From the NCBI RefSeq assembly GCF_040362765.1, contig NZ_BAABWK010000002.1:310001-374000 (forward strand): DNA of 64,000 bases. Direction: 5' to 3'. The translations under genes were made by a program, and so were the position numbers. Shown in pieces: positions 18,964-27,392 of this stretch. Within the stretch, counting starts at the first letter, position 1; each line of letters opens with the position of its first letter. The notes under the pieces were generated by a model that did not search any database, was not told the DNA's origin, and worked only from the letters and a program-made list of their open reading frames with translations. The stretch comes from Pyruvatibacter sp. HU-CL02332. GTDB lineage: Bacteria > Pseudomonadota > Alphaproteobacteria > CGMCC-115125.

Positions 18964-20997
18964 CTAGCCGCGCAGATCAAGCCACGCGACTTCATCTTCT
19001 GTCAGGCTTAGATCAAAGACCGCGAGGGAGGTGCGCAGTTCGGCCAGCGTCCGCGGACCGACAAGGGCGCAGGTGGGCATCTTTTGTGTCAGCACATAGG
19101 CCAGGGCGACGGTCATGGGGTGGACGTTCTTTTTTTCCGCAAGTTCATAGGCGCGGCGGCGACGTTCGAAATTGTCATCGCTGTAAAAGGCGTACACCAG
19201 ATCATGGTCGGTCTTGATGTCAGGGCCGGCACGGTCCGTGAAGAAGCCGCGTGCCTGCGATGACCAGGAGAAGAGGGCGGTGCCTGTTTCCTCGAGCCAC
19301 GTCCGATAGTCATCGTCTGAGCAGGCGGCGACGCCTGGCCAGATCGGGTTGTTCATACGGGCCAGTGAGAAATTGTTGGAGAGCACACCGAAGCCCTGCT
19401 TGCCATTGGCAGCCGCATAGGCATTGGCTTCCGCCATGCGTTCCTTGCTCCAGTTGGAGCCGCCAAACACACTGATCTTGCCTTCGTCCTTCAGCTCATT
19501 GAGCAGGTCGACCCATTCACCGATGGGCACGCTGGTGTCGTCGCGGTGCAGGAAGTAAATGTCTGCCCGGTCCGTGCGCAGGCGCTCCAGACTTTCTTCG
19601 AGCTGGGGACGCACAGCATCCGGGCGGCAGTCCGGTGTATGGGCGCCCTTGCAGATGAGAACGAGATCATCGCGGACCCCGCGGTCTTCCATCCAGACGC
19701 CCAGCAGCTTTTCCATGATGCCGTCGCCATAGAGATGCGCGGTGTCAAAGCAGTTGCCACCCTGCATGTAGAAGTCATCAAACTGCACTGATGCGTGAGG
19801 CATTGCTGTCTGGTTATCGCAACCCATGATGAGGGCCGAGACTGGTCTGGCGACACCCTCAATGGTCCGGGTCTGCATCCGGGCTGTGTCTGACACGGCA
19901 AGGGGCAGGCGGCTGGCTGTGGGCCACGCCTTTTTGGTGCTTTCCGCGTCATAGCGGAAGCGGGCACTGTCGCGCCACTGATCCAGGGTGCGCATATTGC
20001 CCAGCGTATCTGCGATGGGCACAAGAGGGCTCTCGGTCAGGCCATTGGCGATGCACTCGGCTACATGGTCGGCTTCAATCTCGTACAGCCATTTGTCCTG
20101 GGGGACATCAATGGTCTGTGTGTCCTTGCCGAAGCGACGCAACTCAATGGATGACGACCCGCCTTCCACACCGGCCGCGTGCCAGGGGCTGGCGATGTGC
20201 AGCGATCCGGTTTCGCCGTAAATGTTTACGTCGTTGGGCAACCATGCGGAGACAGCCGTCGAGAGCTGAGCAATCACATCATTGTCGAATGTGAGAAGGG
20301 CAGCCGCCCATTCATCAACTCCGGTCTCACCCAGCCGTGCCGAGCCCGCAACTTTGATGGGGTCTGCAAATCCCTGTTTGTCGTTGGCACCTGCCACGAG
20401 GCGGGCAACGGACACAGGGTAAAGCCCCACATCCATGAGACCACCGCCACCAAGCTCGTTGGCGAACAGGCGGGAGGATGCATCAAACGTGGCGTGAAAA
20501 CCGAAGCTGGCCTCAATCGTCCGGACCCGGCCGATCTCGTCGCTTTCAATCATCTCCACAAGCTTGCGGGTCTGCGGCGCCAGGCGGAACATGAAGGCTT
20601 CCATGAAGAAAACGCCGGCTTCGCGGGCGGCTTCAACCATGGCCATTGTATCCGCGTGATTGAGGGCTGCAGGCTTTTCCACCAACACATGCTTGCCTGC
20701 CTGGGCGGCACGGATGGCCCATTGGGCATGGCTTGTATGCGGTGTCGCCACATAGATCGCATCGACATCCGGATCAGCCAGGAGGGCCTCATAGTCGCCG
20801 GACGGTGCAAAGGTTTTGGCACCTGCTGCTACGTCTGGGTTCTTGTCGGCCTGGAGTTTTTCGACAAAGGCCTGCGCCGTGTCAGACGCACGGCTGCCGA
20901 CGCGCGACAGGGTGCCGGAATTGCTTTTGGCCACCGCGCGCGCGAATGCCTGCGCAATGGAACCAGTGCCAAGAATGCCCCAGGAGAGACCGGACAT
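18964..20997 (-). CDS. Gfo/Idh/MocA oxidoreductase fused to an aldo/keto reductase
   Basis: 677 residues with two complete enzymes in one frame. Residues 1-345 are a Gfo/Idh/MocA dehydrogenase: Rossmann motif GILGTGSIAQ, the EKPAALN signature and GGGGLMDVGLYPV. Residues about 365-677 are an aldo/keto reductase: catalytic Asp and Tyr in CFDTAHLYGDG, Lys in LICKGAH and His in YFLHRDD, with the C-terminal NADP-binding region CALVGPRTLAELR. Both domains act on sugars or polyols with NAD(P)H, so successive oxidation and reduction, as in epimerisation, is an attractive inference. No frameshift or internal stop is seen at the junction. The ATG is preceded by no long leader and the gene stands alone. 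Confidence 0.93.
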   Translation of the reverse strand: MSGLSWGILGTGSIAQAFARAVAKSNSGTLSRVGSRASDTAQAFVEKLQADKNPDVAAGAKTFAPSGDYEALLADPDVDAIYVATPHTSHAQWAIRAAQAGKHVLVEKPAALNHADTMAMVEAAREAGVFFMEAFMFRLAPQTRKLVEMIESDEIGRVRTIEASFGFHATFDASSRLFANELGGGGLMDVGLYPVSVARLVAGANDKQGFADPIKVAGSARLGETGVDEWAAALLTFDNDVIAQLSTAVSAWLPNDVNIYGETGSLHIASPWHAAGVEGGSSSIELRRFGKDTQTIDVPQDKWLYEIEADHVAECIANGLTESPLVPIADTLGNMRTLDQWRDSARFRYDAESTKKAWPTASRLPLAVSDTARMQTRTIEGVARPVSALIMGCDNQTAMPHASVQFDDFYMQGGNCFDTAHLYGDGIMEKLLGVWMEDRGVRDDLVLICKGAHTPDCRPDAVRPQLEESLERLRTDRADIYFLHRDDTSVPIGEWVDLLNELKDEGKISVFGGSNWSKERMAEANAYAAANGKQGFGVLSNNFSLARMNNPIWPGVAACSDDDYRTWLEETGTALFSWSSQARGFFTDRAGPDIKTDHDLVYAFYSDDNFERRRRAYELAEKKNVHPMTVALAYVLTQKMPTCALVGPRTLAELRTSLAVFDLSLTEDEVAWLDLRG

Positions 20998-21142
20998 GCG
21001 CCCTCACTTATAGAAATCTGTGATGTGGATCAGACGAGATTGCAGACATACGAAAGTGCCCGCAAAACACTATGCGACGTGCTCATTCGCACCAAGCAAA
21101 ACGAACGTCAATTGGAAGTTTCACCGCAAGGCAAAAGGGGCC

Positions 21143-22018
21143 TTAGGCGTAACTGCTGTGCACCATCATCGCCGCTTCGGGAAAGAACAGCTTAGGCAGC
21201 CCCTTCAACGGCTCTGGCATGTAGTCGCGGGCATTAAAGGCACGCCATTTGTTGCGGTCTTCAAGCAGGCGGTCAGCAACGGCCAGCAGAACCAGCGGGT
21301 TCACACCCATGCCGATATGCGAGCAGATGATTTCGATGTTTTCGCGCGGTGTCGCGTCGCCCGTATCGAGGAATTCCTCCGGGATCATGGCGAGGTCTTC
21401 ATGCACGACGCCGTCATACGGGCTGTAGATGGCAATAAGCGGCACATCCTTGGGAGGCTCGTGGAGCGCCAGCTCTTCAATCTCGGCTTCGTTGAGAAGC
21501 TCTTCAACCGGGCGGCCCATGATAAGCCGGGAGGCCATGCGGACGCCCTTGTTGATGCCATGGTGGTGGCCGGCCCGCAGATTGGCCGGGCTGCCTAGCG
21601 TAATGACGCGGTCCACGTCCTTGGGGAACATGCGCGCCAGTTCGCGGGCATAGACGCCGCCAAGGCTCTGGCCAATGAGGGAGACGGCCTTGCCATTCTC
21701 ATCCGCCATGGATTTGATCCGGTCGCCAAGCAAGCTGCCAAGGGTGGCGATGTATTCCATGCTCTCAGGACCGCGGTTGATCCCAAGTCCCCAGCTGTCA
21801 GCAACAAAGCCGCGCCGATTGAGGAAACGGTTTAGAGGGCGCAGAGAGACTTCCGGACCGGAAAAGCCCGGCAGGGTCAAAACGGGCGTCGCCCCATCCG
21901 CACGTGGCGCCACCTGATCCAGAAGTGGTTCAGTCAGGACCTTGGCGGTGAACTCGCCGCCGGCCCAGAGCGCATCGCCCTGCAGACGGAGGAAATCAAG
22001 CGTGGTTTTAACTGGCAT
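21143..22018 (-). CDS. Alpha/beta-fold hydrolase, lipase-like
   Basis: 291 residues from the ATG at 22018 (GAAGGG five bases before). VLTLPGF supplies the oxyanion loop, the nucleophile elbow is LIGQSLGGVYA (Ser near 117) and the acid and His are likely in IYSPYDGVVH and CSHIGMG. The pattern ITLGSPANLRAGHH resembles triacylglycerol lipase and PGAP1-like acyl hydrolases. It lacks a signal peptide, so it is probably cytosolic. A 22-base perfect palindrome lies about 170 bases upstream of its start and may regulate it. Confidence 0.85.
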   Translation of the reverse strand: MPVKTTLDFLRLQGDALWAGGEFTAKVLTEPLLDQVAPRADGATPVLTLPGFSGPEVSLRPLNRFLNRRGFVADSWGLGINRGPESMEYIATLGSLLGDRIKSMADENGKAVSLIGQSLGGVYARELARMFPKDVDRVITLGSPANLRAGHHHGINKGVRMASRLIMGRPVEELLNEAEIEELALHEPPKDVPLIAIYSPYDGVVHEDLAMIPEEFLDTGDATPRENIEIICSHIGMGVNPLVLLAVADRLLEDRNKWRAFNARDYMPEPLKGLPKLFFPEAAMMVHSSYA

Positions 22019-22190
22019 ATGACCCTTCGCCCGAAGGCGAGTCCTCATGTGAATATTTTCAACAAGAGTGTGACGCCTTTTAAATGGGCACGCTATGCCT
22101 TTTTGAAAGTCTCATTATGACTATTTTTTAGGCATTTATGGCAGTGGCTACATTTTGGACGCCCCTGATTTGGCCTCAGACTATGTGGCT

Positions 22191-22212
22191 ATTAGTCCGT
22201 GTACGGACTAAT
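22191..22212. promoter_or_regulatory. 22-base perfect palindrome, candidate operator
   Basis: Arms ATTAGTCCGT and ACGGACTAAT flank a GT centre, giving 10 perfectly paired bases each side. It lies 172 bases upstream of the lipase-like gene and 52 bases downstream of the SPOR lipoprotein stop. No T-run follows on either strand, so it is not a standard terminator. Length and symmetry are those of a dimeric TetR- or GntR-type binding site. I find no second copy elsewhere in the window by eye. Confidence 0.6.
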
Positions 22213-22263
22213 GCTATGCCTATGAAATCATGAGAGTTATCAGGATATCGGCCCGCCGGACCG

Positions 22264-22986
22264 CTAAAGCGCACTGCCCGAAAAAGTGACAGTTTTGCAA
22301 TAGACACCCTTGGCGGAGAGGGCCTGACACAGCCCATTGGCGGCTGTGCGAGAATTGACAGGTCCGGCCAAGAGTCTCCGAAAAACACCATTTTTGCCGG
22401 TGTCGATTCGTTGAATTTTGACGTCCAGACCCGTCAATTCCGACGGATGTGCGGCCTTCAGCTCAGCCCAGCCATCCTTCAACCTCTCCAAGGTGCGGTA
22501 GGAAGCAAGGTGAATGCCGACAGGACCAGCCGCTGAAGCCTGGGGCTGTGCAGCCCGGGCCGCTGGCGTTGCCTTGGCAGGCTTCGGCGCTGTGGTCGGT
22601 TTGGCCGGACTTGGCTTGGGGGCAGCTGTTGGAACTGACGCCGTAATCGGCCCCAAAGCACTTTCAAGGGCAGCCATCCGCTGATCCAACTCGCCTTCGC
22701 GGCTGACCAGCTGTTCAAAACTCGGCCGCACGATGGAGTAGTCCAGTTTCAGCTGTGCCAGATCATATTCGAGCCGCGCTAACCGGGCTTCCATGGTCTC
22801 GCCGGGAATATTGGTTGGCAGATCTGCCTGCACAGTGGGGGCGGTGCTCCCAATGGAGGCTGTGGTTATGTCTGATGTGTCAGGCATCTGAGCACATGCC
22901 GCAAGCAGCAATGATGCCCCTAGCGCGCACCCTGCGAGGCGCACATTGCGGCTTGTTGCCTGTCCGGGCGGCTGTCTTCTGCCCAT
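22264..22986 (-). CDS. SPOR-domain lipoprotein
   Basis: 240 residues from the ATG at 22986; the reading to 23130 lacks a ribosome site. The signal peptide ends in a lipobox (LLLAAC, Cys31). A coiled-coil segment follows (about 65-115, MEARLARLEYDLAQLKLDY), then a Pro/Ala/Lys-rich linker and a C-terminal SPOR domain (about 165-240: GIHLASYRTLERLKDGW...RLLAGPVNSRTAANGLC). SPOR domains bind denuded peptidoglycan at division sites, so an outer-membrane-tethered wall-binding protein is likely. It shares this domain with the protein at 29.5 kb. Confidence 0.87.
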   Translation of the reverse strand: MGRRQPPGQATSRNVRLAGCALGASLLLAACAQMPDTSDITTASIGSTAPTVQADLPTNIPGETMEARLARLEYDLAQLKLDYSIVRPSFEQLVSREGELDQRMAALESALGPITASVPTAAPKPSPAKPTTAPKPAKATPAARAAQPQASAAGPVGIHLASYRTLERLKDGWAELKAAHPSELTGLDVKIQRIDTGKNGVFRRLLAGPVNSRTAANGLCQALSAKGVYCKTVTFSGSAL

Positions 22987-23440
22987 AACCACCACCTCAT
23001 CGCGGGCGGATAAGGGGCTAAAGCTGCCAAATCCGCGCGAATCAACGAAAAAACGTCCAACCTCGCTGGTACCCGCGCCCCGGTCAGGCGTCAAACCTGA
23101 GATTGTTGAATGGAGCAGGGTACAGACCAAACCACACCCCGTTCATCTGATCGTCGATGCTGAAGAAGCCGCCACAATGATTAACAAATGGGCAAAAACC
23201 TGCCTCCGACAGGCAAAAATGCCCCAAAATTAACCAAGAAATCTATTGGTTCTTCTGGATTTTCAAGTAAGGCGGCAAGGTTTGTACCGGTTAACAGGCG
23301 TTTAGGCGGACCGGCCCGGATCATGCAATCCAGGCATTGAAACCGGAAAGATGGACTGCGCGACCCGGCATCGGGGGATGTTGAGTGCGGTAGTTCATGT
23401 TTTCGCACCACTTGGCGAACTTGTGAGAAGGATTGCCGAT
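22987..23440. other. Intergenic stretch between divergent genes, no gene seen
   Basis: It holds the leaders of the SPOR lipoprotein (leftwards) and of a small membrane protein (rightwards). A small inverted repeat, AACCAA-8 bases-TTGGTT, lies at 23232-23251. The stretch 23180-23300 is visibly richer in A and T than its surroundings and may contain promoters. I see no convincing open reading frame or RNA gene. Confidence 0.5.
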
Positions 23441-23758
23441 ATGTTTGAAGGTGTGCCCGTTGAGGGATTGATCGGCATTGGAGCCTTTATCGGCTCAATG
23501 ATCCTGCTGGCGCTCATCCATGGGGTAAGCGCGGCAGTACAAAATGCCCAAGCATCACGCCGGGAAGCGGCGAAACTCGTAACCCATTTGAGCAATCTGG
23601 CCTCAGCTGCCGAGGGCAGCAACAGCGGCCCCAAAGGCCCTGGGCCTGCCGGATCGCCCCGACCGGTTCGGCGGCGCAAGGTCGTCAGTGCCCAAAAGTC
23701 AGCCGCCCGACCAGCCGACCGCACGTCCTATGGCCCGCGCAGCATGGCGGGCCGCTAG
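23441..23758 (+). CDS. Small single-pass membrane protein of unknown function
   Basis: 105 residues from the ATG at 23441, favoured by GAGAAGGA eight bases upstream; starts at 23378 and 23351 would add up to 30 residues. One hydrophobic helix (about residues 8-31, VEGLIGIGAFIGSMILLALIHGV) is followed by a short helix and a basic, Pro/Gly/Ser-rich tail (about 60-105, with PRPVRRRK). The basic tail would face the cytoplasm. I do not recognise a family. It precedes the CapD-type dehydratase gene by about 157 bases. Confidence 0.6.
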   Translation: MFEGVPVEGLIGIGAFIGSMILLALIHGVSAAVQNAQASRREAAKLVTHLSNLASAAEGSNSGPKGPGPAGSPRPVRRRKVVSAQKSAARPADRTSYGPRSMAGR

Positions 23759-23915
23759 CGCAGACCGGCTCATAACCGTTCACCGCTTTTTCAGACAGAT
23801 TTTGCGGGCAGGCGCTGTGTCTGCTACTGCCAAGTCTGGGATGTTTGCATGCTTCGCCCGCGATTTGCGGGTGAGGTCTGTTTCCCTGTGAACTGGACCG
23901 GTAGCAGGCGCCTTG

Positions 23916-25838
23916 ATGGCTGGACTTAACGAAAAAACACTCCGACGTGCGGTGATATCTGCACACGATCTGGGCGCTGCCATACTGGCGTATCCCATTG
24001 CCGTGTTTTTGCGTCTTGGCCGCGAAGCTGCCGACCATGATCCTATCGTTCTGGGGCAGGCGTGGCTTCTGTTCGTTATCGTGGCGATGGGGGTCATGGC
24101 GGGGACGCGGCTCGACCGCGGGTCATGGCGCTATGCCTCCATAGATGATGCGTTCCGGATCGGGCGGGTATCGGTCATTGCCAACATGATCTTCCTGCTG
24201 GCGCTGTTCCTGCTTTTCCGCGCGGAGGCCATTCCGCGTTCTGTCGTCCTCATCAACATCTTTGTGTTTGCAGCCCTGCTTGCAGGCCCGCGGCTTTTGT
24301 ATCGCGCCTATCGCGATGGACGCATGGCGACCTTGCTGGAGCGTGGCACCCACTGGCGCATCCCGGTCCTGATTGTTGGGGCAGGGGATCAGGCCGAGGC
24401 GTTTCATCGGCAGATGCTGCGTGACACCGATGCTCCCTATCGGGTCATCGGCATCCTGGATGACGACCCTGCGCGCATTGGCACGACCATTCGCGGTGTG
24501 CGCGTCCACGGTCCATTGGCCGAGCTTGCGGAAATCACAAGCAAACTGGAACGCCGAGGGGCCCGTCCTGAAAGACTCGTTCTGACCGCCGACTATGAGG
24601 GGTCAGCCAGCCGGTCTGATCTGTTTCATATGGCATCTGAGCTTGGCATGCGGCTGGATCGCATTCCGGCCCAAAGCACCCTGCGCAAGGAAGACGGCAA
24701 GCAGCTTGAAGTGCAGCCGGTGGACGTCGAGGATCTCCTGAGCCGTCCGCAAGCGCAGCTCGACAAGTCTGACATGCGACACCTGCTGGCGGGCAAGCGT
24801 GTTGTCGTAACGGGTGCAGGCGGCTCCATTGGCTCTGAACTGGTTTTGCAGATTGCCGAGTTTGACCCGGCGAGCATCACCTTGCTCGATCAGTCAGAAT
24901 ACAATCTCTACGAAATCGATCGCGTGCTGGGTGAGGAATATCCCGACCTTCCGCGTACGGCGCATCTGTGCAATGTGCGCAATGCGGATCAGGTGGATAG
25001 CATTTTCGCCGAAGCGTCACCGCAGGTCGTGGTGCATGCCGCTGCGCTGAAGCACGTGCCTTTGCTTGAACCGCAACCATCACAAGCGGTCCTGACCAAC
25101 ATACATGGCAGCCGTAACGTGGCTGACGCCAGCGTCAAATGTGGTGCCGATGTGATGGTGATGATTTCCACCGACAAGGCGTCTGACCCGATCAGCATCA
25201 TGGGCGCCAGCAAACGTGTGGCGGAATCCTACGCGCAGGTGCTGGATATTGATCAGCGCAACCGACCCAACGGGACGCGTTTTGTAACCGTGCGCTTTGG
25301 CAATGTGCTTGGATCTGCCGGTTCCGTGGTGCCGCTGTTTCAAAAGCAGCTTGAAAAGGGTGGGCCGCTTACGGTCACCGACCCGGAGATGGTTCGCTAC
25401 TTCATGACCATCCGCGAGGCTGTGCAGCTGGTGCTCTTTGCCAGTGCCCGTGAGATGAAGCTGGATGCCAGCATCGGGTCCATTCTGGTGCTGGATATGG
25501 GTGAGCCGGTGCGCATCATCGACATGGCCCGGCAGATGATACGCCTCGCAGGTCTCGAGCCTGATGAGGACATTGAGATCAAGATCACCGGTGCGCGTCC
25601 CGGCGAGCGGCTGTCAGAGCCCTTGTTTGACAAACGTGAAGAACATCTGCCGTCCGGACACCCCGGACTCTTGCTGGCGCGGCCCGATGTCGGCGGCCTG
25701 GCGCAGGTCCGGCAGTCGATAGATCAGATGGTTGATCTGGCGCGCAAGAGCGACGAAGCAGCTGTTCGCACGGCGCTGGAGGCACAGGTTTCAGGTGCAC
25801 CAAAAGGTGATGTGTCCGCTGCTGTGGCCAGCAACTAA
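23916..25838 (+). CDS. Membrane-bound nucleotide-sugar 4,6-dehydratase (WbpM/CapD/PglF family)
   Basis: 640 residues from the ATG at 23916. The N-terminal 130 residues hold four membrane segments, followed by a first Rossmann domain (VLIVGAGDQAEAF near 151) and a second, catalytic SDR domain (VVVTGAGGSIGSE near 296) with STDKAS and MGASKRVAE. The family converts UDP-GlcNAc to UDP-4-keto-6-deoxy sugars for O-antigen, capsule or glycan precursors. In PglF/WbpM the usual catalytic Tyr is replaced by Met within the MGASKR motif, as here. It lies 189 bases upstream of glmU-glmS, which supply UDP-GlcNAc, its substrate. Confidence 0.92.
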   Translation: MAGLNEKTLRRAVISAHDLGAAILAYPIAVFLRLGREAADHDPIVLGQAWLLFVIVAMGVMAGTRLDRGSWRYASIDDAFRIGRVSVIANMIFLLALFLLFRAEAIPRSVVLINIFVFAALLAGPRLLYRAYRDGRMATLLERGTHWRIPVLIVGAGDQAEAFHRQMLRDTDAPYRVIGILDDDPARIGTTIRGVRVHGPLAELAEITSKLERRGARPERLVLTADYEGSASRSDLFHMASELGMRLDRIPAQSTLRKEDGKQLEVQPVDVEDLLSRPQAQLDKSDMRHLLAGKRVVVTGAGGSIGSELVLQIAEFDPASITLLDQSEYNLYEIDRVLGEEYPDLPRTAHLCNVRNADQVDSIFAEASPQVVVHAAALKHVPLLEPQPSQAVLTNIHGSRNVADASVKCGADVMVMISTDKASDPISIMGASKRVAESYAQVLDIDQRNRPNGTRFVTVRFGNVLGSAGSVVPLFQKQLEKGGPLTVTDPEMVRYFMTIREAVQLVLFASAREMKLDASIGSILVLDMGEPVRIIDMARQMIRLAGLEPDEDIEIKITGARPGERLSEPLFDKREEHLPSGHPGLLLARPDVGGLAQVRQSIDQMVDLARKSDEAAVRTALEAQVSGAPKGDVSAAVASN

Positions 25839-26027
25839 CGCGCAGTAGAGCCCAAAACGGCAAATCGCGGCTGATTGCTGGTTAACGCCGATTTAGAGAC
25901 GTAATAGTAACGCTCGGAAATCATACTTTATTTCGATTCACCGACCGGCTGCCGTATGCATCGCCGGACCGCTGAAATCGACCAGATGCCTATCAGCCCA
26001 GACGCTTATCCGCAGAGAGCCTGAGAC

Positions 26028-27389
26028 ATGACTTCACCTTCTTCCGACACGCGCCCCCTGGCAGTGGTCATCCTTGCCGCCGGCAAGGGGACACGCATGC
26101 GGTCGGACATTCCCAAGGTGCTGCACAAGATTGCCGGCAAAAGCATTGTCGGGCACGCGGCGTCTGCACCCGCTGAGCTTTCGCCGGACAGGCTGGTGAT
26201 CGTTGTCGGGCCGGGCATGGAAGGCATCGCTGATGACGTGCCAGGTGCTGTTGCTGTCGTTCAGCATGAGCGCCTGGGGACGGCACATGCGGTACTCACG
26301 GCGCGCCAGGCGCTTGCCGATTTCGACGGCGACCTAATGGTCCTCAATGGCGACGTGCCGCTCATTCAGCCAAAAACGCTGGTGGACCTGCGAGAGTCCA
26401 TCACCACGGGTGCTGCCGTTGCTGTGCTCGGGTATCACTGCAGCACCGAGCACGCCTATGGACGACTGATTATTGATGAAAATGGCGCGCTCGACCGCAT
26501 CGTCGAAAACAAGGATGCGACGGACGCGGAGAAGCAGACAAATCTGTGCAACTCGAATGCGATTGTTCTGGCTGCGGAGCACGCCTGGGACATTCTGACG
26601 GCAATCGGCAATGACAATGCACAGGGCGAGTACTACCTGCCGGATGTGGTCAAGGTTGCGCGGGCCAAAGGGCTCAACTGCACTTATGCGCTGGCGCCGG
26701 AAGACGAAGTTCACGGGATCAATTCACGGTCCGAGCTAGCCCGGGCTGAAGGTTTTCTGCAAGCGCGCCTGCGGCAACGGGCCATGGACGAGGGCGCAAC
26801 CCTGATTGCTCCGGACACGGTGTTTTTCAGCCATGATACGAAGCTGGGACGCGACGTCATCGTGGAACCGCATGTGGTTTTCGGCCCCGGTGTCACCGTA
26901 GCGGACAACGTCACCGTCAAAGCATTCTCGCACCTTGAAGGAGCAACCGTCGCAGACAGCGCCACTGTGGGCCCCTATGTGCGGCTGCGGCCAGGCGCTG
27001 ATGTGGGTGTCGGGGCCAAGATCGGCAACTTTGTCGAAGTGAAGAAAGCCTCCATCGAGGAGGGCGCCAAGGTCAGCCATCTGTCCTATATCGGTGACGC
27101 ACGCATTGGCGCACACGCCAATGTAGGTGCAGGTACCATCACCTGTAACTACGATGGCTATGACAAGCACTTCACCGATGTGGGAGCGGGGGCGTTTATC
27201 GGCTCCAACACTTCCCTGGTGGCGCCGGTGAAAATTGCTGATGGCGGCTTTACCGGATCGGGCAGCGTTATCACCAAGAATGTAAGCGCTGACGCGCTGG
27301 CAGTGGAACGTGCGCAGCAGAAGGAGGTTGCCGGGTGGGCTGCCAAGTTCCGCGCGCGCAAGGAAGCTGCCAAGAAGAAGGGGTCTTAG
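26028..27389 (+). CDS. glmU: Bifunctional N-acetylglucosamine-1-phosphate uridyltransferase / glucosamine-1-phosphate acetyltransferase
   Basis: 453 residues, close to the usual 456. The N-terminal uridyltransferase has LAAGKGTRMRSDIPKVLHK (about 14-33), GTAHAV and LNGDVP. The C-terminal half is a left-handed beta-helix with hexapeptide repeats, including the acetyltransferase site region SHLSYIGDARIG and GAGTITCNYDG. It makes UDP-GlcNAc for peptidoglycan and lipid A. It is followed after 3 bases by glmS, giving a compact operon. Confidence 0.97.
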   Translation: MTSPSSDTRPLAVVILAAGKGTRMRSDIPKVLHKIAGKSIVGHAASAPAELSPDRLVIVVGPGMEGIADDVPGAVAVVQHERLGTAHAVLTARQALADFDGDLMVLNGDVPLIQPKTLVDLRESITTGAAVAVLGYHCSTEHAYGRLIIDENGALDRIVENKDATDAEKQTNLCNSNAIVLAAEHAWDILTAIGNDNAQGEYYLPDVVKVARAKGLNCTYALAPEDEVHGINSRSELARAEGFLQARLRQRAMDEGATLIAPDTVFFSHDTKLGRDVIVEPHVVFGPGVTVADNVTVKAFSHLEGATVADSATVGPYVRLRPGADVGVGAKIGNFVEVKKASIEEGAKVSHLSYIGDARIGAHANVGAGTITCNYDGYDKHFTDVGAGAFIGSNTSLVAPVKIADGGFTGSGSVITKNVSADALAVERAQQKEVAGWAAKFRARKEAAKKKGS

Positions 27390-27392
27390 GCC

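Noticed and set aside
20179-21195. 338-codon plus-strand frame
   Set aside because: Antisense to the Gfo/Idh/MocA half of the fusion gene; no recognisable motif or ribosome site.
22191-22212. Terminator for the SPOR lipoprotein gene
   Set aside because: No T-run follows on the relevant strand; better explained as a protein-binding palindrome.
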